Shown here one piece after another: positions 11,073-21,889 of a stretch of 64,000 bases of DNA; the stretch's first letter is position 1, and each line of letters begins with the position of its first letter. Below the pieces are notes generated by a model, which worked only from the letters and a program-made list of their open reading frames with translations, was not told the DNA's origin and made no database searches. Origin of the DNA: Acytostelium subglobosum LB1 (lineage: Eukaryota > Evosea > Eumycetozoa > Acytosteliales > Acytosteliaceae); the NCBI RefSeq assembly GCF_000787575.1, contig NW_012236514.1:1-64000 (forward strand). Reading direction: 5' to 3'. A program made the position numbers and the translations under genes.

Positions 11073-11451
11073 TACTTCTTCTTTCTCTTACTATGTATGT
11101 ATAACTATTATTATTACAATGATTGAATGAATGAATGAATGAAAGATGTAAAGTATTAATATACCTTCGATGTGACCAATGACTGGACAACGGGGAATAT
11201 CTCCAAGATTTCAATTTGCCACCTGTCGACCTGTCCACAGGATCGGTGACTCGACATATGGTGATCACGGAAATGTCTTCAAGATCTTTAGATTGACTCC
11301 AACCCGAGTCACGACTTTTTTCAACTAATCAAACAAACTACAAGTGCGTCTCGATTAACAGCATCGTCATTGTCATCCATCTCGTTGTTATTTATTTGTT
11401 TAGTTGATTGTTGTGAAAGATGGACGACCAAAAGTGAAAATGATTGTTTGA
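11073..11451. other. Spacer between B-box copies A and B
   Basis: 379 bases with no gene. It is the upstream region of copy A and contains an ATGA run near 11121-11142. Apart from a T-rich tract around 11315 nothing stands out. Confidence 0.5.
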
Positions 11452-13035
11452 TCAGCAAATCAAACATACTTCAAACGATTGGTGTTTGGCTCTTTCATCA
11501 TTGTCATTGATCAGTGTCCACTTGTTATCACTAATTGAGTATTGATGGTTCTTGCCTGTGCCGCCAAAGTAGATGATGCTGTCATGAGACTTAACATAGA
11601 CAATGTTTCTTCCACTTTCAATACCTTCAAACAATGGTAGTTGGACTGATTGCTTGGTGGACAGTGAGAATCGTGAGAACGACAGGTTGTTCATCATGTA
11701 GATGTTGTCCACTCCATCGAAGCAATTCATGTTGTGCCTCAAGGGGGTATACTTGAGGATCTCCTTGGTCTCGCCGCTGTCAACATTGAATGTGTACACA
11801 CCAAAGGGATACACAACATGTATCAGGTTGTTGTGGAAGAATGTGTCAGCGATCATCGGTTTAAACGTCAGATTTCCAATATGATCGAATTGTCCAGTGT
11901 CAATGTTGAAGCGATCAACACGATCAAACCGGGCTTTCTCTTTTCTGGTAATTGGGTCAACCTCAATGCCGCCAACAATGTAGATATAGTGGTCGCCATC
12001 GTAGCAGGTCGGGAGGCACGAACCTGCAAATCCATCGGGCATGTCCATGTGATATAACTTTCTCTCTGCCAGTGAGAATCGAGAATAAACATTGGGATTG
12101 CCAAGTCCTCCGAATGAATAGATGTTACCTCGAACATACTTGAGGGACAGATAGGTAGTATTGATAGGTCTGTCAAGTATCGGAGTGATTCGTGTCCATT
12201 TGTGTGTCTCTAGTGAGAATGATGAGAACCCTGATGAATTGTTGCCCATTGCTATGATCTGGCCATCAAGTTCATGTTCATCAATCAGTTCAAAGCATGA
12301 TTCAATCTGCTTCTTGATGCCATTGAGCACTTTAACATCAGCGAGGACACGTAATTTCTTTGGCTCCTTATCATATGGTTCGATCTTCATGTGTTTAGAG
12401 TGTCGACTGATCATTGACAACAGCTCATGATCATTTGGTGACTCTTGGTCGTTGTGATCTTGGTTGACAGCACCAAGTAAACTCTTGGTGAACTCATCGA
12501 TTGATGTGCATGACGTGATTGATTCAATGAATTTTGTGATGTCCTCTGATGAATCATCGTCATTGTCATTGCTATTGTTGTCTGATGTCAACTCGATGTT
12601 GCTATTGTTATTGATTATATGATTGACCTGTTTGATCTCATTGATGATCTTATTGATTGTTGATTTAGCGTGTGAGATCTGTTGATTGATCGGTATCTTT
12701 GCTCGATGTTCTTGAGCCATGATCACCTTGATCAATTGTTCAAAGTGCGAGGTTAGTGTATTATGTGTCTCTTGCAATGATCGATATGTTGTTGAATAAC
12801 CTTGAAGTGTTGTCCAAAGATGATTCAATCTTGATGTGCACCATAACGATTCGGTATCCATCTCTTTGATACTCTGTTTGATATTGACAATATGATCAAT
12901 CTTGTGACCATCATGTCCGTTCCCTGTGCTTGAACAAACAGAGCATAACAACTGATCACAATCGAAACATATTGTATCAGTCTTTATCTGATGAGTCTCA
13001 CAATATCTTGATGTCTGGTCGTCATTATTGTCCAT
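11452..13035 (-). CDS. B-box zinc finger / beta-propeller protein, copy B
   Basis: Intact, intronless, 527 residues, same architecture as copy A: B-box with CETHQIKTDTICFDC, the family signature WCTSRLNHLW, the EHR.K.PINQQ segment, an Asn-rich linker and propeller repeats (GNIYSFGG, IYIVGG, FFHNNLIHVV, CFDGVDNIYM). The frame ends CLIC and TGA, where other copies read CLIRD, which suggests a one-base loss just before the stop that trimmed the C-terminus. Function is unknown. The intact body suggests it is still expressed. Confidence 0.85.
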   Translation of the reverse strand: MDNNDDQTSRYCETHQIKTDTICFDCDQLLCSVCSSTGNGHDGHKIDHIVNIKQSIKEMDTESLWCTSRLNHLWTTLQGYSTTYRSLQETHNTLTSHFEQLIKVIMAQEHRAKIPINQQISHAKSTINKIINEIKQVNHIINNNSNIELTSDNNSNDNDDDSSEDITKFIESITSCTSIDEFTKSLLGAVNQDHNDQESPNDHELLSMISRHSKHMKIEPYDKEPKKLRVLADVKVLNGIKKQIESCFELIDEHELDGQIIAMGNNSSGFSSFSLETHKWTRITPILDRPINTTYLSLKYVRGNIYSFGGLGNPNVYSRFSLAERKLYHMDMPDGFAGSCLPTCYDGDHYIYIVGGIEVDPITRKEKARFDRVDRFNIDTGQFDHIGNLTFKPMIADTFFHNNLIHVVYPFGVYTFNVDSGETKEILKYTPLRHNMNCFDGVDNIYMMNNLSFSRFSLSTKQSVQLPLFEGIESGRNIVYVKSHDSIIYFGGTGKNHQYSISDNKWTLINDNDERAKHQSFEVCLIC

Positions 13036-13139
13036 CTTAATATTTGTTTATTTATATGTATGATTGATTGTTGAATGAGTGGACAACATGTTTGTTTCAT
13101 TTTGGATACCAAGTATTATTCCAAAGTGAAGTGAATCCA

Positions 13140-14725
13140 TCAATCACGAACCAAACATCCTCCATCGATAACACTTTCTCTGTCAATCTCAGCATTGTGA
13201 GTTGTCCATTCGTTATCACTTATTGAGTATTGATGGCTCTTGGATCTGTTGCCAAAGGAAAAGATGAGGCCACGATGTCCATCATAAAAGATCACTTGAT
13301 TTTTGTTGGGCTTTGGACCCATTGACAGCTGGACCGATTGCTTGGTGGACAGTGTGAATCGTGTGAACGTGTCTTTGGACATTATGTAGATGTTGTCAGC
13401 GCCATCGAAACAACTGCAAATGGGCACTAGAGTGTCGAACTTTAAGAACTCCAGTGTCTCGCGGCTGAGAACATTGAATGTGTGCAGACCTTCAGCACCC
13501 ACAACATAGATCAGGTTGTTGTGGAAGAATATCTCTGTTGAAGTCACGATCGCCAGAGCTCCAACATGATCGAATTGTTGAGTGTCAATGTTGAAGCGGT
13601 CCACTCGTTCAATGATCGATCTCTGGTTGGTTTCACCATCAATCAAAAATCCGCCAACAAGGTAGATGTGGCGGTCGCCATCGTATGCCGTCGGGATGTA
13701 CGTTCCTGCGAACCCAACAGGCATGTCCGTGTGATGTAGCTTCTTGTCTTCCAATGAGAATCGAGAATACACATTGGATGCTCCAATTCCTCCGAATGAA
13801 TAGATGCTGCCACGGGCATAGACAGCGCCAATATAGGAAGTTCGGAGCTCTCTGTCGACTGTCGGATGGATTCGCGTCCACCTGAGTGTCTCTGGTGAGA
13901 ATGATGACACATCGAAAATACCCATTGATATGAACTGGCCATCAAACTCGTGTCCTTGTTTGGAGATCAGTCTAAAGCATGAGTCGATCTGCCACCTGAT
14001 ACCCTTCAACACGTTATCATCCGTGATGATACGCAATCTCTATGGCAACTCATCATACGGTGTCATCTTCATATGATTGGAGTGATGACTGATCATGGAC
14101 AACAGCTCATGATCATACTGTTGAGAATTGTTGTCGTCGTTGATGACACCTCCACTCCCATAACGTGAGCCAAGTACACTCTTGGTGAACTCATCGATCG
14201 ATGTGCATGATGTGATTGTTTGAATCAATTGTGTGATGTCTTCAGTTGCTCCATTGTCATTGTTGTTGTCTGATGTCATCTCAATGTTGCTGACGTGGTG
14301 GTTATTGATGCGGTTGATCTGTTTGATCTCATCGATAATGTCATTGATTGTTGATTGAACGTGTGATATTTGTTGATTGATCGGTGTCTTTACTCGGTGT
14401 TCTTGAGCCATGATCACCTTGATCAATTGTTCAAAGTGTGAGGTGATCTCTACATTTGTCTCTTGCAATGATTGATATGTGTTGAGCATTGTTGAAGTGT
14501 TGTCCAAAGATGATTCAATCTTGATGTGCACCATAACGACTTGTTATCCATCTCCTTGATACTCTGTTTGATGTTGACAATATGATCAATCTTGTGACCA
14601 CTATGATCTTTAACCAAACAAACGGGACATAATAACAGATTGCAATCGTAACATATCATCTCAATCTTCATATTATGAGTGTCACAACTCCTTGATGCCT
14701 CATCCTCTCCATTACTATCGTCCAT
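13140..14725 (-). pseudogene. B-box / beta-propeller protein, copy C, broken
   Basis: The full family architecture is present but not in one frame. Relative to copies A and E there is one missing base near 14490, just after the LWTTLQQCS segment, and an in-frame TAG at 14040-14042 between TPYDELP and RLRIITDD. The downstream propeller half (13140-14036) is otherwise open for 298 codons and ends with a CLVRD tail. The start is placed at the ATG at 14725 by alignment with copy E. Only two lesions in 1.6 kb suggest recent decay, or a sequencing error at one site. Confidence 0.8.
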
Positions 14726-14813
14726 CTCTACCTCTTCTTCTATCACTCTAAGTTGTATTTGTTTGAAAAATGAACAACTACTTTCATTTATTGTGGCGCA
14801 CTTGAACATGACG

Positions 14814-16322
14814 TCAATCGCGAATCAAACATATTCCCTGGTTTAAATGATATGCACTGTCATTATCATTGAGTAGCAATGTCCATGTGTCATCTTGAAT
14901 GGAGTATAGATGGTTCTCGCCTTCGCCAAAAAAGTAGAAGATCCGTGAACCCGCTGCATCATACACCAACGACATCAAATCCTCATGTATTGGACAGACC
15001 TGAAGTGAAACTTGGCGTTTGGTGGACAGTGTGTATCGTGTGAACATCAGTTTGGTCTTGATGTAGATGTTGTCAATGCCATCGAAACAACAGAGGGAAT
15101 TGTGATCATCGTTTTCGGTGGAGGTGATCTTGGTGACCTCACGGTATGTTCTAGCCTGGGAATTATATGATTTTATCTCCAATCCATTCACAATATAGAG
15201 CAGGTTGTTGTGGAAGAACGTTGTGTATCGTGTGAACATCATATTGGTCTTGATGTAGACATTGTCAATGCCATCGAAACAACTGAAGGCTAGGCTGACG
15301 TCCTCGGAGGTGCTGACCTTGAGGAATTCCTTGGTGTTGACATCCAGTGATGATATGTCCGAATCATTCACGATATAGAGCAGGTTCTTGTGGAAGAACG
15401 AGTTGGAGAACTTCCTACGGCCAAAGGTAAGCTCTTGCGCAACATGCTCGAACCGCTCGGAGTCTAAATTGAAGCGATCCACGCGATCAAAGCATAGGGT
15501 GTACTTGTTTTCTACATCCAAGCCGATTCCACCAACGAGGTAGATGTAGCTGTCACCATCGTGGCACACAGAGATATAGTGTCCACCGTTGACGCCGACA
15601 ATATCCGATTGATACATCTTCTTCTCACCCAATGAGTAGCGAGTGTATCCGTTCGGGATTTGGAGTCCTCCGAATGAATAGATGCTACCTCGCGCTTAGA
15701 CAGTGGCTTGATAGGTATTCCTTGGTGGCTTCTCCGATATGCCCTCGATTGGTGTCCACTTGAGGGTCCTCAGTGAGAATGATGAGATGCCAACCATACC
15801 CACTGCGATGATGTGGCCATAATAAGTGTGTTCTAGATCCTCATCGTAGACGCAAAAGCTTGTCTCAAGTTGCTTCTTGATACGATTCAGCTGGTCAACA
15901 TCAACGCTAATATGAAATGAATCCAGGCCATCATAAGGTGCCTTCATTTGTTTGGAATGGCGACTGAGCATTGACAACAACTCAAAATCATTGATCGATG
16001 GATTATTGTCAATGGTGTCATTGTTGTTGTTGTTGTTGTTGTCTTTGTCGCTAGAAACACTCAGAACATTCTTGGTGAACTCAGCGATCGATGAGCATGA
16101 TGAGATTGATTGAATCAATTGTGTGATGTCCTCTGTTGAACCATTATCATTGCCATTGTTATTGTTGTTGTTGTTGTTGTTGTTGTTATAAGGTACCAAC
16201 TCGATATTGTTGTTGATGGTATGATTGATTCGATTAATGTCCTTGATCTCATTGATGATGTCATTGATTGTCGATTGAATGTGTGACATCTGTTGATTGT
16301 TCCAAAATGTGCACACGATCAA
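14814..16322 (-). pseudogene. B-box / beta-propeller protein, copy D, 5'-truncated and rearranged
   Basis: This copy lacks the B-box and most of the coiled coil. Homology starts abruptly at NQQMSHIQST, about 20 bases from the 3' end of copy E. An in-frame TAA (15696-15698) interrupts the segment that in copy C reads VYARGSIYSFGG. One propeller repeat is duplicated: residues from FFHKNLLYIVN to FTRYT (15398-15222) are followed directly by FFHNNLLYIVN to FTRYT (15221-15033). The two units differ at many positions, so this looks like unequal exchange between diverged paralogues, not a fresh slip. The tail CLIRD is intact. Confidence 0.8.
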
Positions 16323-16340
16323 TCAATCATCGCGAATCAA

Positions 16341-17930
16341 TCAAACATACATTAATCGTGTCTCGGAATTGTCATTATCATTGAGCAATGTCCATGTGTC
16401 ATCTTGAATGGAGTATCGATAGTTCTTGCCTTTGCCACCAAAGTGGATGAGGCCACCTGTATCATCACTCACGAACGCACCCAGCGCCTCATGTATTGGA
16501 CACACCTTCAATGGTATTCTGCGATTGGTGGATATGGAGTTTAGTGTGAGCAGCAGACTGGTCTTGATGTAGACACTGTCAATGCCGTCGAAACAACAGA
16601 TGGCTTGGTTGGGGTCTTCGTCGGGAGAGACCTTGAGGACCTCTCCGGTCTCGACATTGTACGTTGATATCTCCGATCCATTGACAATGTAGAGCAAGTC
16701 CTTGTGGAAGAACGTGTAGGAGTACATACCAGTGAAAAACTGATCGACATGCTCAAACTGCGCGGTGTCGATGTTGAAGCGATCCACGCACACAAAGTAT
16801 ATCTTGGGAGTAACATCTTCGCCCTTGGGAATGTCGACTCCGCCAGTGAGGTAGATGTAGCTGTCACCATCGTGGCACACAGAGATAAAGACCCCTCCGT
16901 TGGCTCCAACGATGTCTGATTGGTACACCTTCTTCTCGGCCAATGAGTATCGCGTGTACACGTTCGGATCATCCAATCCTCCAAATGAATAGATGTCCGT
17001 GCCTCGAACCACGACCGATGATTGATAGGTATTGTACGGTAGCTTCTCGACTGTGTCCACGATTGGTGTCCATTCGAGTGTCTCCAGTGAAAATGATGAG
17101 ATGCCATCGTAACCCATTGCAATGAATAGGCCATCATAATCATGTCCTGAATCTTCATTGATGAGGATAAAGCTTGATTCGATCAGCTTCTTGACGCGAC
17201 TCAGCTGGTCAAAATCAACGTTTACTTGACTTGCTGGTGGCTCACGACCGTACGGTACCATCCTCGTGTGTTTGGCATGGCGACTGATCATTGACAACAG
17301 CTCATGATCATTGATTTGTATCTCATTGTTGTCATTGTTGTTGTTGTCTTGGGTGACATCACCAAGTACACTCTTGGTGAACTCATCCATCGATGTGCAT
17401 GACTTGATTGTTTGAATCAATTGTGCGATGTCCTCTGTTGATCCATTGTCATTATTGTCTGTTGTTAACTCGAAGACTTTGTGATTGTTGATATGATTGA
17501 TCTGTTTGATCTCATTGATGATGTCATTGATCGTTGATTGAATGTGTGATATTTGTTGATTGATCGGTGTCTTTACTCGATGTTCTTGAGCCATGATCAC
17601 CTTGATCAATTGTTCAAAGTTTGAGGTTATCTCTGAATGTGTCTCTTGCAATGATTGATATCTCTTTGAGCATCGCTTAAGTGTCTTCCAAAGATGATTC
17701 AATCTTGATGTGCACCATAGTGACTTGGTATCCATCTCTTTGATACTCTGTTTGATGTTGACAATATGATCAATCCTATGACCACTATGTTCTTTAACCA
17801 AACAAACAGGACATGACAACAGACTACAATCGAAGCATATCATCTCAATCTTCAACTTATGAATATCACAACTCCTTGATACCTCATCCTCAACACCACC
17901 GACATTATTATTGTCTATCTCTATCTCCAT
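16341..17930 (-). CDS. B-box zinc finger / beta-propeller protein, copy E
   Basis: Intact, intronless, 529 residues. B-box Cys/His set near residues 20-60 (CDIHKLKIEMICFDC, then SGHRIDH), the family block WCTSRLNHLW, EHRVKTPINQQ, a polar linker, and propeller repeats with IYSFGG, IYLTGG, FFHKDLLYIVN and CFDGIDSVYI. The stop is TGA after RLMYV. The usual C-terminal codons for CLIRD lie just beyond in another frame, so the end has drifted. A GAGATA microsatellite abuts the start codon and contributes the acidic MEIEID leader. It is the upstream-most copy and diverges from the GART gene with 188 bp between starts. Confidence 0.85.
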   Translation of the reverse strand: MEIEIDNNNVGGVEDEVSRSCDIHKLKIEMICFDCSLLSCPVCLVKEHSGHRIDHIVNIKQSIKEMDTKSLWCTSRLNHLWKTLKRCSKRYQSLQETHSEITSNFEQLIKVIMAQEHRVKTPINQQISHIQSTINDIINEIKQINHINNHKVFELTTDNNDNGSTEDIAQLIQTIKSCTSMDEFTKSVLGDVTQDNNNNDNNEIQINDHELLSMISRHAKHTRMVPYGREPPASQVNVDFDQLSRVKKLIESSFILINEDSGHDYDGLFIAMGYDGISSFSLETLEWTPIVDTVEKLPYNTYQSSVVVRGTDIYSFGGLDDPNVYTRYSLAEKKVYQSDIVGANGGVFISVCHDGDSYIYLTGGVDIPKGEDVTPKIYFVCVDRFNIDTAQFEHVDQFFTGMYSYTFFHKDLLYIVNGSEISTYNVETGEVLKVSPDEDPNQAICCFDGIDSVYIKTSLLLTLNSISTNRRIPLKVCPIHEALGAFVSDDTGGLIHFGGKGKNYRYSIQDDTWTLLNDNDNSETRLMYV

Positions 17931-17952
17931 CTCTATCTCTATCTCTATCTCT
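17914..17952. repeat. CTATCT (GAGATA) microsatellite
   Basis: Six-base repeat, imperfect, overlapping the start codon of B-box copy E. Expansion would lengthen the 5' leader or the acidic N-terminus. Confidence 0.8.
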
Positions 17953-18118
17953 GTGCCATTGACTTTATCTTTGTGCTTTGAGAGTCGAACGATCTTTGCA
18001 TCACTTTCCCAAGTCCGACAACACTTTGAAAGTTGAATGATTGTTTCAAATTACCTAATTACACAACTACAGATACAGGTACAGATACATACTTATACAC
18101 ACATAGACATACAACATA

Positions 18119-18751
18119 ATGTCAACTACAACAACTCCATCATTCAACATTGTCGTCATGATCAGTGGCAATGGCACCAACTTACAAGCGATAATAGACG
18201 CCGTTCAATCGGGCGGCCTGCCCAATGTCACCATCAGCGCAGTCGTCTCGAACAAGTCCGATGCATTCGGTCTGAAGCGTGCAGAGAAGGCCGGCATCGC
18301 CACCAAGGTGTTCTCATTGGTCACATATCAGAAGGGCGGTCCCGATCGCACACGTGAGACATACGGCGTCGAGCTGGCCAAGATCATCCGCTCGTACACG
18401 CCCAAGATGATAGTGCTGGCCGGCTGGATGCTGATCCTGCCGGCGAGCTTCCTCAACGAGTTCGCAACCAACGAGCCACTCATCGACATTATCAATCTGC
18501 ATCCCGCGCTGCCCGGCCAGTTCGCGGGCGCACATGCTATCGAGCGCGCATTCCAAGCCTATCAAAAGGGCGAGATCAAACATACAGGACTGATGGTGCA
18601 CAAGGTCATCGAGGAGGTCGACGCTGGCGAGGTCATCATGACGGCCGAAGTACCCATCAACGCAGACGATACATTGGACATGCTGGAGGATCGCATGCAC
18701 AAGACCGAGCACGTGACCCTGGTCGCCGCCATTAAAAAGGTGTCGTCGTAA
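18119..18751 (+). CDS. purN: Phosphoribosylglycinamide formyltransferase (GAR transformylase)
   Basis: Intronless, 210 residues, a monofunctional PurN-type enzyme. It transfers a formyl group from 10-formyl-THF to GAR in step 3 of de novo purine synthesis, in the cytosol. The N-terminal Rossmann-like start VVMISGNGTNLQ, the catalytic block INLHPALPGQFAGAHA (Asn and His of NxH) and the downstream DAGEVI aspartate are all present. In animals this domain is fused in the trifunctional GART protein. Here the frame is complete and free-standing, as in bacteria and other dictyostelids. An AT-rich leader precedes the ATG. Confidence 0.95.
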   Translation: MSTTTTPSFNIVVMISGNGTNLQAIIDAVQSGGLPNVTISAVVSNKSDAFGLKRAEKAGIATKVFSLVTYQKGGPDRTRETYGVELAKIIRSYTPKMIVLAGWMLILPASFLNEFATNEPLIDIINLHPALPGQFAGAHAIERAFQAYQKGEIKHTGLMVHKVIEEVDAGEVIMTAEVPINADDTLDMLEDRMHKTEHVTLVAAIKKVSS

Positions 18752-19004
18752 CTGGCCGAGTGATCGGTCGGGCGAAAGGCAACAGTATCAATGATGCATA
18801 CATAGATAGATAGAAAGAAAGATAGAGGTGTGTTCGCGCGATCCTTTTATTATTATAGTAGACGGCAACAACAAACAAGCAGTGTCATGCTGTTGCTGTA
18901 GGTGTGACTGGGGTATATGTTGTGGCAAAGGTGGAGGTTGTGGACTGAGTCCTAATCTTGCGTAGTAGTAGGGGGCCTGATCAACTGTTTGAACATATGT
19001 TGAG

Positions 19005-20926
19005 TTACTCTGGGCCACCTCCCTCTGGGACGGATGAGCCTCTCATGCCCTTTCCAGCCTTGATGATCTCGTCGACCAACAGGAGCTGACCGGCGATGAT
19101 GGGCGCCGATCTGTAGATCTGTCGCAGGACAGAGTATTGGTCCCAGACACCCTCGGCAGCTGGGTCCATTGGCTCACCAGTGACGATGTCAAGACCAACG
19201 GCCGTCTGGCCCTTGGCGTGCTCCTCCTGCAGCTTGATGATGGTGTCCATTGGGTCAAAGCCAGAGTTCTCGGCCAGAGTCTTGGGCACGACGAGCAGGG
19301 CGGTGGCAAAGGCTTGCACACCGAGCTTGGTCTTGCCGCTGATGGTGTCCTTGTATTTCATGAGGTCGTCGTGGGCGGCGATCTGGAAGGCGCCACCACC
19401 TGGCACGACGCACTTGTCCTCGATGGTGTTCTTGACGGCGCGCAGACCGTCGCGCAGGGCGTCCTTGATCTGCTCGATCAGATGCTTGGTTGGGCCCTTG
19501 ATCAGGATGGTGCACGAGAACGGGTTCTTGACGCCCTCGACAAACGTGTATTTCTCCTCGCCAATCGTGTGTTCGTACACCAACTCGGCGTGTCCCAAGC
19601 AGTCTGGTGAGAGCTCGTCCAGCGAGTTCATGGCGATACCACCACAGGCCAATGTCAAACGCTCCATATTTCTTCTCTTGGCGCGACGAAGACCAATAAT
19701 GTTTGCCTTGGCCAACATATCCAAACAGATTGGATCGATTCCCTTCTGGTTAATAACTACAAAGTTCTTATCTGGTGTATCGCAAACCTAATGATTGATT
19801 GTTGATTGATTGATTGATTGTGATCGATGTAAGTATGATATTGGTCTTGGTCCAATCACTGGCTCAATCATTTAGTCGCAGGTTCCACTTACGTGATTCT
19901 TCAACTCGATAATCTGTCTACATCTCTCCTCAACCAACTTGTGCTCTCCATCAATCATTCTTGATCTCTGCTCGTGATCCTTATATAAGAAATTGGAGTT
20001 CACCTCGCTGTTGTGATTGATCGTTTGATTGATTTGGCCGACATGTTAGCAAATGTATGATCATCTTAGTCGATTGATCAATCACAATGAATGATACTTA
20101 CGTTTTCTCAAACTCTAATGAAACATTGCATGTGAGGATGAAACAGTTGGTCAACCTCTTGGGCATGTCTGGATGACGTGCACCGTGGTCGAGGACAAGA
20201 CCCTTGACGAGGTGGGACTCGCCATCTGTGCGGTGCTGCATGGTCATAGTCTCAACCATGTAGAGATCGAGTGGCTCGCCTGGCTTGTGGATTAGCAAGA
20301 GCGAGTCGACGACGTTCTCTGTCAACTGATCGGCGATAGTCTGTGGCAGCTTGGTGCGAAGAGCTGTGCGGGCAATGTTGACGAGCAACTCGCGGTCCAA
20401 TGTATCGCGGGTCACCTTGAACTCCTCCAAGAACTGGAGACATCTGTCTCTGGCCAGCTCGAAGCCCTCTGAGAGGACACGAGGATGAACATTCTCTGAC
20501 AAGAATCGCTCGCTCTGTTTCAACATCTCTCCAATCGTAATAATATTTGAAGTCGTACCATCACCAGTGATATCATCCTGTGCAGTAGCTGTTCTCGCGA
20601 TCAAAGATGCGGTTGGGTGTTGGATTTGCTATTGTTGTCGTGGTCGTGATCGTGTCAATCATCCATGTTCTTGAGTCTGCTTGTCTGTCTGTCTGTTTGT
20701 CGATTGATTGAATGAATGTGCTTACCATCTCGTGCAACAATACACTGCCATCCTTGGTCAATTTGATATCACCTGCACCAGAGACCAACATCTTGATGGT
20801 ACCCTTTGGACCCAGGTTTGACTTGAGCACAGCCTGGAGACCCTTGGCAGCACTGATATTGAGCAGCAATGACTGACCTCTCTTGGCATCAGCAGCTGAG
20901 CCAGCTTGTTTGATCATAGACAACAT
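19005..20926 (-). CDS. cct6: T-complex protein 1 subunit zeta (CCT6)
   Basis: Four exons (20926-20726, 20628-20102, 20007-19893, 19787-19005) join in phase to 541 residues. It is one of the eight subunits of the cytosolic TRiC/CCT chaperonin that folds actin and tubulin. Group II chaperonin motifs are visible: [22 protein letters not shown] (ATP site), [18 protein letters not shown], and the zeta-typical [17 protein letters not shown] and LGEEK-like GEEKYTF. The C-terminus differs from the animal tail and ends in Gly/Pro. An alternative start is Met4. The gene converges on purN with a 253-bp spacer. Confidence 0.96.
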
Positions 20927-21889
20927 GTTTGATTATATTTGATTCAACTTTGATTGATATAAAATATAAATATAAACCTAATATATGTTGTTCTTGTTGA
21001 TTAATATTAGATGATGTTGTTGTTGAGCGAAGGGAGTGAGACAGGCAAGCTAGCTTCATGACCCAGACCATGAACACTCCCTCCTCACCTCAATGATTTT
21101 TTTGATTTTCAAAATCATTTACGCAAGTGTGTAAAAGTTTACATAACAAACGATCAGTCAGTCGTCTATTCGTCAATGAGCTCATTCGACATTGATTGAA
21201 TCAGTGAGTGAGCGTAATAGAATGAATGAATGAATGAATGAATGAATGAATGATCTGTATTCAATTGATTGAGAATTAGGTCTACTCAAATATGATTGAC
21301 GAGTCAAATTTGATTCAAGCTTGGTCTTTTGAATGATTGAGAGAGTATTTATATATCTTATGATGATTGCTGCACCTTGTAGTAGTTATTAATTAAAGTT
21401 TAGTTATTTATCATCTTTGATGGTAAATGATGACCAGGGATGGATTTATATATATATATATACACAACTTGATTTGTCAAGTCTTTGTTCCCATGAATCT
21501 GTGCGATCATTGAATTAATGGTTTGTTTGTGTGTTTGAATAAAAGTGAGTAGTTGACACAACTACTCTAGTGTTACGTTTCCAAACATTCGACGCACTCG
21601 ACAAACACATAAACTACACACAAACACACACACTACCTCTCTCTTCTCTCTCTTATTCACTGCTCAAACGTTTATTTGACAGTTCGTTATCTAATCTATC
21701 TATCTGTATATATATATTTACAAACAAATACAATTGGTTCAAACATTCAATAACTCAAACAAATATTTTATTATTGTAAACATATAGATTAGGTCATTCT
21801 TGTCAGATGATCGAACGATCAACAACAACATTCTAGTACAAATACAATAGTTCAAAGTAGTAATATAGATATAGATATATACATATACA
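20927..21889. promoter_or_regulatory. Divergent spacer between CCT6 and the membrane J-protein gene
   Basis: 963 bases without a gene. It holds an ATGA run (about 21220-21252), a small palindrome ACTTGA-TTTG-TCAAGT (about 21466-21481), and TATA runs near 21450 and 21706. Both flanking genes start outward from it. Confidence 0.5.
21220..21252. repeat. (ATGA)n microsatellite
   Basis: Eight tandem tetranucleotides in the divergent spacer upstream of CCT6. It is the longest of the many short ATGA/TGAT runs in the window. Confidence 0.8.
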
